Shown one piece after another: positions 1 to 5,331 of a DNA stretch of 28,196 nt. Positions within the stretch are counted from its first letter, which is position 1. Every line of letters begins with the position of its first letter. The position numbers and the translations under genes were made by a program. The notes beneath the pieces were generated by a model that was not told where the DNA came from, did not search any database, and was given only the letters and a program-made list of their open reading frames with translations. The stretch comes from JBHIAG01 sp046758465 (GTDB taxonomy: Bacteria; Acidobacteriota; Terriglobia; Acidiferrales; 2-02-FULL-67-57), in the NCBI GenBank assembly GCA_046758465.1, contig JBHIAG010000016.1, positions 1-28,196 on the forward strand, read 5' to 3'.

Positions 1-314
1 TGGTGGGCAGCGAGCAGGCCGCGCCCGGCTGAATCTCTCCAAACGGCTCATAGTCACAGCTCCCCACGGCATTGCCACTGGCATCGGTGCAAACACGCGT
101 GGAGCCCAGGTGGTCAGGGTGGATATAGGTCGCCGTCGAGGCCGTGCTACCCGTTTGTTTGACGAGACGTTGGCCGCCAAAGAAGATGTAGTCGGTCCAG
201 TTCGAGCCGTGCTTCTCGGAAATGACCACCGCCGGCGTAGAAGTAGTCGGTCACCGTGCCGTTCAAGTCTTTACGCACGCGCGGGTTCCGCGCGTCATAC
301 TTGTAACTCTGGCT
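1..314 (-). pseudogene. Rhs/YD-repeat core fragment, copy 1 (frameshifted, runs off the left edge)
   Basis: Read on the minus strand, this encodes the end of an Rhs core and is closely related to 1972-2290. Bases 1-55 are identical to 1972-2026. The translation carries the familiar Rhs blocks VTDYFYAG, DYIFFGGQR, HPDHLGSTRV and YEPFGEIQPG. Relative to the second copy, two bases are missing near 231-240 (after the VTDYFYAG block), so the two halves lie in different frames and the copy is broken. Homology begins just upstream of the stop codon of the 315-875 gene, with no spacer. The C-terminal tip lies outside the window. Rhs proteins are large filament-like carriers of C-terminal toxins; this fragment alone cannot do that. 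It looks like a displaced core remnant that could serve as homology for tip exchange (inference). Confidence 0.75.
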
Positions 315-875
315 CTACCATGACCTTAGGCTTAACGCAATCTTAAGAGCAATCTCTTGAAGTTGCTCCTGATTTGGATCGCCGCGCCAGTGTGACAATC
401 CAATTCGGAAAAATCCTGTCTTGGTCGCACAGTAATATGAAGTTCCATGAGTATACGTATTCGGACCTACTTCCTCTTCGTTTTCCACCTCAACGAGTTG
501 GGTGCATGCGCCGGACTCTCCACTTAAAGGACGAACTTCGCGTTTGCTAAGGAACTTGTAGCGAGACAAATCCTTCGTAATCCATTCTGAGAGTGAGGTG
601 ATTCCTTCCGCTCCAGGGACGACAGTCGAGGGGACAACCCCGATGAATGCCCCGCCATCGGGAAGGACAGCTCCCCTTATCCTCCTAGAGGGATGAAAAT
701 TGGTTATGTTGAGGAGGTCGATCGTGTGATTTAGCTTGTGCCACGAACTTGGGTAACGGACACTGAAGCGGTGCTTATCACTCTTGAATGTCCTCCATGC
801 ATCGGGTGAGGTACCATCCCCGAGCCCGACAGCTACGAGACAGAAGCCAAGTAAGGTCGCGCGTAACGCGTTCAT
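315..875 (-). CDS. Small exported protein of the Rhs cargo, possible immunity or accessory factor
   Basis: A 186-residue protein from the ATG at 875, chosen because a hydrophobic signal-like segment (ALRATLLGFCLVAVGLG) follows directly and a purine-rich AGGAC lies just upstream. The frame is open back to 908, but the 11 extra residues are not signal-like. The mature part contains FSVRYPSSWHKL, a pattern often seen in PsbP-like or DUF1795-like folds, and three cysteines (two after residue 100) that could pair outside the cytoplasm. The start lies 4 nt after the stop of the toxin-tail-like ORF at 880-1107. That tight spacing is typical of toxin-immunity pairs, but an immunity role is only an inference. 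The region is more AT-rich than the housekeeping genes, which suggests imported cargo. I do not recognise a specific family. Confidence 0.7.
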   Translation of the reverse strand: MNALRATLLGFCLVAVGLGDGTSPDAWRTFKSDKHRFSVRYPSSWHKLNHTIDLLNITNFHPSRRIRGAVLPDGGAFIGVVPSTVVPGAEGITSLSEWITKDLSRYKFLSKREVRPLSGESGACTQLVEVENEEEVGPNTYTHGTSYYCATKTGFFRIGLSHWRGDPNQEQLQEIALKIALSLRSW

Positions 876-879
876 CGTC

Positions 880-1107
880 CTAGTCCCTGCAGGGAAACCG
901 CAGGGCATTGGGGTTTCCCCCTTGCTCCCTCAGGAATGAATTAAGGTTTCGGAGTCCATTCACACAATCTGGCCCGTTGCAGTACTTATCATAGATCGAG
1001 GGCACGTCGGTTCGGCCAGCTCGAAAGTAGTTGTCTCCTTCTGCAATGCCCCGTGTTACTCGTTCAATTCCGGCGGCCCAGCGGTCTAGTAGTGAACATT
1101 TTCTGCG
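880..1107 (-). pseudogene. Start-less toxin-tail-like fragment (orphan Rhs C-terminal tip?)
   Basis: A 75-codon open frame on the minus strand without a credible start codon, preceded by TGA stops at about 1116 and 1110. It ends in TAG 4 nt before the ATG of the 315-875 gene. The translation is soluble and polar with four cysteines; recognisable stretches are IYDKYCNGPDCVNGL and GGNPNALRFPCRD. The composition reads like real protein rather than random frame. Its place between two Rhs core copies and directly before a small exported protein fits the tail of an orphan Rhs toxin whose upstream part was lost or frameshifted. This is inference: I cannot assign the fragment to a toxin family, and it may not be translated. 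Confidence 0.4.
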
Positions 1108-1161
1108 TCACGTTCAGGTGGGAAAGCTTGTTTTCGCAAATCGTGTTCAGCCGTCCCTGAG

Positions 1162-1782
1162 TCAGCCAGATTGCAAGCTATACAACACCCACCAGCCAGT
1201 CAGCAGTAGAGCCAGTTCGGCGATAGCACTGCATATTGAGAAAGTGCCAGCAATGGTGCTGAAAGATTGCAAGCCAGAGAAAAACGGCAGCAGCAGCGCT
1301 CTTAGCCCGTACACTAGAAAGAACACCCCTATGACAATCCAAAAGAATCTTTCTTTTGCCTCTATTACCCATATAGAGAACGCAATACAGAACCCAGCGA
1401 ACATGAACCAGCCTATAAAACTGGGATCCAAGTCATAGGCATCGGAAGGGAGAATCGTCCTTTCACGAAGCATCCCGTAGCCAGTGAATATGAAAGGAGC
1501 CGAAATAAATGCTAAGAAGACAATTCTTCCCTTTCTCCTGAGGTTTCCGATTACAGTTATCAGTCCGCGCGCATCTTTTTTCCCCGCCCTCACGTTGGCC
1601 ATGTCATGTTTGTAAGTCCAAGCGGCAGCAAATACTATCCAGCCGAGGAGGAAAAGAAATACAATGCTCCGTGTATCAACATACCACCAAACACACGCGG
1701 CAAAGACAATAAACCAAACAGTGAGCGTTTGCCAAGCTCGACGCGGTACGCGGGTCATGGATGTGTTGCCTGTTGTACGCAT
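1162..1782 (-). CDS. Multi-pass inner-membrane protein of unknown function
   Basis: A 206-residue, strongly hydrophobic protein. About five to six membrane segments can be seen: LTVWFIVFAACVWWYV, IVFLFLLGWIVFAAAW, IVFLAFISAPFIFTGY, FIGWFMFAGFCIAFSIWVI, FFWIVIGVFFLVYGL and a last one near IAELALLLTGWWVLY. Basic loops lie between them. The start may be the ATG at 1782 or the internal ATG at 1758. It follows the truncated Rhs core copy 2 by about 60 nt on the same strand. Membrane immunity proteins are known for pore-forming Rhs-type toxins, so an immunity role is possible but unproven. Base composition is clearly lower in GC than the flanking core genes, and the Rhs copies on both sides mark it as exchangeable cargo. 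I do not recognise the family. Confidence 0.7.
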   Translation of the reverse strand: MRTTGNTSMTRVPRRAWQTLTVWFIVFAACVWWYVDTRSIVFLFLLGWIVFAAAWTYKHDMANVRAGKKDARGLITVIGNLRRKGRIVFLAFISAPFIFTGYGMLRERTILPSDAYDLDPSFIGWFMFAGFCIAFSIWVIEAKERFFWIVIGVFFLVYGLRALLLPFFSGLQSFSTIAGTFSICSAIAELALLLTGWWVLYSLQSG

Positions 1783-1840
1783 GTCTGTCTGATATCAAAG
1801 CCGCGGCCTATTACTGCCGTGGCACCACTGGTGAACCCGA

Positions 1841-2680
1841 CTAAGGGTTGCCAATCGAACCGGATAGCGGGTCCACGCTCATCCAGCGGCCTTGCGTGGC
1901 ATCATACTGGCGGAACCAAGTGTGATAGAGCCCGGTCTCGGAGTCAAATTCCATCCCCGCAAAGCGATAGTTGGTGGGCAGCGAGCAGGCCGCGCCCGGC
2001 TGAATCTCTCCAAACGGCTCATAGTCGCACGTTCCCAGGGAATTGCCGCTGGCATCGGTACAGACGCGGGTTGAGCCCAAGTGGTCGGGGTGCAGGTAGG
2101 TAGCAGTCGAGGCCGTGTTGCCCGTTTGCTTCACAATGCGTTGGCCGCCGAAGAAGATATAGTCGGTCCAGCTCGACCCCTGCTTCTCGGAAATGACGAC
2201 CGCGCCCATATAAAAATAGTCTGTTACCGTACTGCCGACGGTCTTCTGCACCCGGCGACCGCGAGCATCCACCTTGTAGCTGACCGAACCGCTGGCGCTC
2301 AACATGAAGTTCTCCAGGTTGTAGGAGAAGGTGATCCCGGTTGCATTGGCAGTCACGTTGCCCGAATTGTCGTACGAGAAGCCAGACGAGGTCACCCGGT
2401 TGTTGCCTGTATCGAAGCTCAACTGCCCGTTGTAGCCCGAGCCTGCCACCACGTTCTGTCCCCAGCGATTGCCATAGCGGTCGTAGTCCCAGGCCAGACC
2501 CCACTGGGGATAGGTGGCCGAGCCGTTGGTCACGGCGGTCTTCAGCCTCCCCAGAGCGTCGTAGGTGTAGGACACGGAGCGGCCCGCCTCCTCCGGGCCG
2601 GTGTTATCGGTGATGCCGGTAATCTGCCCGTTGTTGGCGGCATTCGGGTGGGCATAGTCGTAGGCCAGGTTCAAGAGGTC
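1841..2680 (-). pseudogene. Rhs/YD-repeat core fragment, copy 2 (truncated at both ends)
   Basis: The open frame runs from 2734, but Rhs-like sequence starts only near 2680 with LLNLAYDYAHPN. It contains the YD-type repeat SYTYDALGRLKTA, then DYFYMGAVVISEKQG, the HPDHLGSTRV motif and the terminal core motif YDATQGRWMSVDPLSG. A complete Rhs protein has well over 1000 residues and a variable toxin tip after the DP motif; here the frame ends nine codons later (SGSIGNP, then TAG), before any tip. The 5' side is interrupted by a dispersed repeat at 2681-2716, and the first ~18 codons of the open frame come from that repeat and its flank. It is therefore a remnant, although a protein of up to 297 residues could be made. 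It is the best-preserved homologue of copy 1. Confidence 0.8.
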
Positions 2681-2716
2681 AAGCAGACCCTTCGCATAGC
2701 TCAGGGTGACAAGTGG
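2681..2716. repeat. Dispersed REP-like repeat (GTCACCCTGAGC...GAAGGGTCT type)
   Basis: On the minus strand the core reads GTCACCCTGAGC, then TATGC, then GAAGGGTCTGC. ACCCT at 2687-2691 pairs with AGGGT at 2703-2707. This is the short element which, when translated, gives CHPExxEGSA-like peptides and is scattered through many environmental bacterial genomes (from memory). It sits exactly where the Rhs similarity of copy 2 begins, so it marks a truncation or recombination point. A related, more degenerate unit is seen at 5214-5266. Confidence 0.6.
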
Positions 2717-2734
2717 GCCGAGCGCGCCCGCCAT

Positions 2735-2938
2735 GGAAGCGGCAGAAGTACTTTAGGGGGTGGGGAGGTGTCAAGGGGGGGGGGGGGGGGGCGCGTGGCG
2801 CTCGGCGGGCGCTGGCCCCCGCCGGTAGCGGTTTTGCTGCATCATGGCTCCACGGTAGCGCCATAGCTCGCCCATCCGACGCCATCCGAGGCTATCCGTC
2901 CCCATCCGTCGCCCACCGGGCTCTTGGGGGGTTGCGGG
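2735..2938. repeat. Low-complexity spacer with G17 tract and 10-bp tandem repeat
   Basis: About 200 bases without a credible gene. Bases 2775-2791 are 17 consecutive G. Bases 2871-2910 are four degenerate 10-bp units built around the core ATCCG. The spacer separates the Rhs scar from the secreted-protein gene ending at 2939. Open frames across it are extensions of shadows. The G run could be a slippage site or an assembly error. Confidence 0.6.
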
Positions 2939-3808
2939 CTAGGGGGTGCTGCGGGCAGGGAGGAGGGTGTTAGCGTTGCTGAGTTCGACGACGAGGGTGC
3001 GGCCGGCGGTGACTTGAACCGGCAGGTCCCAGCTCAGGTAGACGTCGCCGACGCGGACTTCGTTCCAGAGATTGGTGATCCAGTACTGGCCCGGGGGAAG
3101 GTTGTCGAAGCGGGCGTGACCTTCGAGGTCGGTTTCCGTGCGCGCGACGCGATAACGGCCTTCGACCAGTTGCACGGTGTGGTGGCGGACGCGCTGGGCG
3201 TGCTGGTGCGTGAGCGCCTTCCAGCGCGCAGCAGAATCGATGTAGGTCAGATACTCGTCGAGTCCCTGCTTGCTCTCCGGGTGGAGTGCGAGGTAGGCGC
3301 GCAACTCTTCGCGGTAGCGCTTCTCAGACTCCCGCCACTTCTTGGGATTGCGCACCTGGTCTTTGGGCTTGGCCTTGTGTTTGGGAAAGCCGAAGCCAAC
3401 GAAGGGCAGGTTGCGCTCCTGGTAGGCGAGGAAAAATTCCGGCACGCCCATGATGTCGTCCGGGGTGAGCGCGCGCGTGAACTCTTCGCCGCGCAGCTCG
3501 AAGCGGCCAGTGCGCTTCATCCACGCCTGCAATTCCGCGCTGACCGCGAGCGAGTCGACAAGCGCCGCGCGGTCGGGTTCGCCCACTTCGGCGCGGGCCT
3601 GCACTTCAATGGCGTGCAGGCTGGCACGCAGCAAATAGAATGGCTGCCGCATCACTTTTTCTGGCCGCCCACCGGTGGGTGTGGCGCGTACCACCAGTTC
3701 GATGGCGCCGGTCGCGCCTTGCGGCCACGCGGGCAGCGCGAAGAGCAGGGCTGCGAGCAGCGGCAGAAGCAACGCCCGGGTTGGATGCAAGAGACTCACG
3801 CGGCTCAT
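2939..3808 (-). CDS. Secreted protein with C-terminal carboxypeptidase-regulatory/prealbumin-like domain
   Basis: From the ATG at 3808 it has 289 residues. This start was chosen because it gives a classical signal peptide (HPTRALLLPLLAALLFALPA, cleavage near AWPQG). The frame is open to 4009, but the upstream part is Arg/Ser-rich and unlike a coding N-terminus; no strong ribosome site is seen. The middle region is charged and helical. The last ~65 residues (RTETDLEGHARFDNLPPGQY, then a beta-rich end) match the usual pattern of carboxypeptidase-regulatory-like beta-sandwich domains. It follows the TonB-family gene on the same strand with a 91-nt gap, so the two may be co-transcribed. Role unknown; a periplasmic or surface structural protein is likely. 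Confidence 0.75.
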   Translation of the reverse strand: MSRVSLLHPTRALLLPLLAALLFALPAWPQGATGAIELVVRATPTGGRPEKVMRQPFYLLRASLHAIEVQARAEVGEPDRAALVDSLAVSAELQAWMKRTGRFELRGEEFTRALTPDDIMGVPEFFLAYQERNLPFVGFGFPKHKAKPKDQVRNPKKWRESEKRYREELRAYLALHPESKQGLDEYLTYIDSAARWKALTHQHAQRVRHHTVQLVEGRYRVARTETDLEGHARFDNLPPGQYWITNLWNEVRVGDVYLSWDLPVQVTAGRTLVVELSNANTLLPARSTP

Positions 3809-3899
3809 GCAGGGTGCGCGTGCGGTGGGCGTGTGTTGCGTGGCTGGCACCATGGGTAACGCATGGGCGGCTACCGGCTTGGCAGAAGTGCGAACCACC

Positions 3900-5072
3900 C
3901 TAGAGCAAACGGAAGTTGACCTCGATCGGCAGCCGCACCGCCACCGGCTTGCCAAAACGCTGGGCGGGCTTGAAGCGCCACTGCTGCACCGCGCGTACTG
4001 CCTTCTCATCCAAGTCCATCCCCACGGGCCTCACGACGACAATCGATTCGGGATTGACCCGGCCGTCGGGGCCCACCACCGCCACCAGCACCACCAGTCC
4101 CTGCCATTTTGCCTTGCGCGCCGCTTCCGAGTACTCCGGCTCAGGGCAGAACAAACAAATCGGCGCGGAAACATTTCCGCCAATGCGATACACGCCCCCG
4201 CCAGCACCACCGCCCCAGCCAGGTCCGACGCCCGGGCCCCAGCCCGAGCCCACACCGCCGCCCGCACCGCTGCCAATGCCACTGCCGCCGCCGGGGCCGC
4301 CGGAAAGTGCCAGCGCCTGCGCCAGCGGGTCGCCGTACTGCGGGATGTTCGGTTGCTGCAGTCGCAGCTCGGGCGGCACGATGACGCTTGGCTCAACCGC
4401 GAGTTCCGGATACGGATTGCGAATCACCGCCACCGGCGGTGTCAACTGCTCGAGCGACCGTTTGGGCAGACGCCCTTTTGAAGCCGGCAACGGAGTGCGA
4501 TCCCCGCCCCCGCCGCCGCCGCCGCCCGCCCGCCGCGCCGAAGGCGGCAGCGCGATTGTATAAGGTGAAATATCAGCCACCGGCCCCAGCTCCACACTCA
4601 CCGTCGTACTGGCGGGCGCCATCCGCTGCCCGAGCGGAATCGCCACCAGCAACAACAGCGTCGCGTGCACCGCCAGCGAGATCACCTGCGTCCGCCGCAA
4701 TTGCTGCTGGTAGAGGCGGGTCTCCCAGAGCTCGGCCACTTTCACCGGCTTCGACGTCACCCGCAGCGGGGGCACGCGCCGCTTCCCGCTCAGCAACTCG
4801 CGCACGGTGGCGAAAAATGAGTCGTGCCAGGGACGAACCTCGAGATCGATCCGGGGCGCACGGTAGGGCTGCGCGCCGGGCACGTAGGGCGGCACGGGCA
4901 GCTTCCGCGGGGGGTTGAAAAACTCTCGGAGGTGGGCAACCAGGCTCTCATGCCAGGGCTGGACTTCCACCAGCCACTGCCGCCGCTCAGGCACCGGAAG
5001 GCTCGGGAGCGGGAGCTCTATCCCGCGCTCTGCACGCCTCCGGAGCGGATTGATGAACCCTAGAAATGCCAT
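3900..5072 (-). CDS. TonB-family energy-transducing protein with duplicated N-terminal motif
   Basis: A 390-residue protein. Residues ~35-62 and ~77-102 are two copies of one motif (VEVQPWHESLVAHLREFF and LEVRPWHDSFFATVRELL), each followed by a basic, proline-rich stretch. A single membrane segment lies at ~130-147 (VISLAVHATLLLLVAIPL). Next come a periplasmic linker with eight glycines (183-190, encoded by a GGC-type run near 4504-4527) and a second Gly-rich stretch around 265-305. The TonB C-terminal domain follows from about 310 (PEPEYSEAARKAKWQGLVVL, AVQQWRFKPA, ending PIEVNFRLL). TonB proteins transmit the proton-motive force to outer-membrane receptors, and the Oar-like receptor at 24411 is a possible client. 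The ~125-residue cytoplasmic N-terminus before the membrane segment is long for TonB. GAGGCG lies just before the start, and two GAGGTTA units lie upstream. Confidence 0.9.
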   Translation of the reverse strand: MAFLGFINPLRRRAERGIELPLPSLPVPERRQWLVEVQPWHESLVAHLREFFNPPRKLPVPPYVPGAQPYRAPRIDLEVRPWHDSFFATVRELLSGKRRVPPLRVTSKPVKVAELWETRLYQQQLRRTQVISLAVHATLLLLVAIPLGQRMAPASTTVSVELGPVADISPYTIALPPSARRAGGGGGGGGDRTPLPASKGRLPKRSLEQLTPPVAVIRNPYPELAVEPSVIVPPELRLQQPNIPQYGDPLAQALALSGGPGGGSGIGSGAGGGVGSGWGPGVGPGWGGGAGGGVYRIGGNVSAPICLFCPEPEYSEAARKAKWQGLVVLVAVVGPDGRVNPESIVVVRPVGMDLDEKAVRAVQQWRFKPAQRFGKPVAVRLPIEVNFRLL

Positions 5073-5151
5073 CGCCTCTACTCGCCGCTAACCTCTAACC
5101 TCTACGCGCCCTATTCGGTTAGACGCAGCCGGCAACAGAAAGATGCCTCCC

Positions 5152-5206
5152 TGCCCCGACCTGCCCGTCCGGCAGGCGGGCGGAGCCCGCAGGCGAAGTC
5201 GGGGCC
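5152..5206. repeat. Nested palindromic element, three-way-junction shape
   Basis: The outer arms CCCCGAC (5154-5160) and GTCGGGG (5198-5204) pair. Inside them lie two further hairpins: CTGCC (5161-5165) with GGCAG (5171-5175), and GCGGGC (5176-5181) with GCCCGC (5185-5190) around a GGA loop. Together they would fold as a small branched structure in DNA or RNA. It lies between the divergent TonB-family gene and ileS. It has no U tract, so it is not a standard terminator. Confidence 0.65.
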
Positions 5207-5213
5207 TTGCTTG

Positions 5214-5266
5214 CCCTGAGCCCCGAAGCTTCCGGGCCGAAGGGCCTGCTTGCACTCAGGCTGACA
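5214..5266. repeat. Second composite palindromic element upstream of ileS
   Basis: CCTGAG (5215-5220) pairs with CTCAGG (5255-5260). Inside are an imperfect palindrome, CCCGAAGCTTCCGGG at 5222-5236, and GGCC/GGCC around 5235-5246. The end (CTCAGGCTGACA) resembles the dispersed CTCAGGGTGAC repeat at 2701-2710 and contributes the candidate -35 box of ileS. Confidence 0.55.
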
Positions 5267-5289
5267 CAACCTCTCTTTCATTGTAACAT
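5261..5289 (+). promoter_or_regulatory. Candidate promoter of ileS-lspA-lgt
   Basis: CTGACA (5261-5266), a 17-nt spacer, then TAACAT (5284-5289), followed by the ileS start at 5332. The -35 box matches the sigma-70 consensus at 5 of 6 bases and the -10 box at 4 of 6. The -35 box overlaps the end of the palindromic element at 5214-5266. No T-box-like leader is evident. Confidence 0.45.
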
Positions 5290-5331
5290 AACCCTTCTTT
5301 GTCGGCGGCGGCAGGTCTCCTGAATGACTCG

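Noticed and set aside
1031..1438. 135-codon plus-strand frame in the Rhs cargo
   Set aside because: It overlaps the membrane protein on the minus strand, which has a far better protein-like pattern, and has no ribosome site.
2775..2791. G17 as a phase-variation switch of a gene
   Set aside because: No gene start or reading frame is controlled by it in the window; slippage or assembly artefact is equally likely. Kept only as an observation.
2081..2866. 261-codon plus-strand frame over Rhs copy 2 and the G17 run
   Set aside because: The minus strand carries recognisable Rhs motifs; this frame runs through low-complexity DNA.
2871..2910. CRISPR-like array
   Set aside because: The units are 10 bp and contiguous with no spacers. 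No CRISPR repeat pattern was seen elsewhere in the window either.
2924..4481. Long plus-strand frames over the secreted-protein and TonB-family genes
   Set aside because: Minus-strand proteins there have a signal peptide and a clear TonB domain; the plus-strand frames are shadows rich in Arg, Pro and Ala.
4498..4545. GGC/CCG triplet run as a repeat element
   Set aside because: It simply encodes the eight-glycine linker of the TonB-family protein.
5073..5331. T-box or other riboswitch ahead of ileS
   Set aside because: The hairpins lie upstream of the likely transcription start, and no T-box sequence or antiterminator arrangement is seen.
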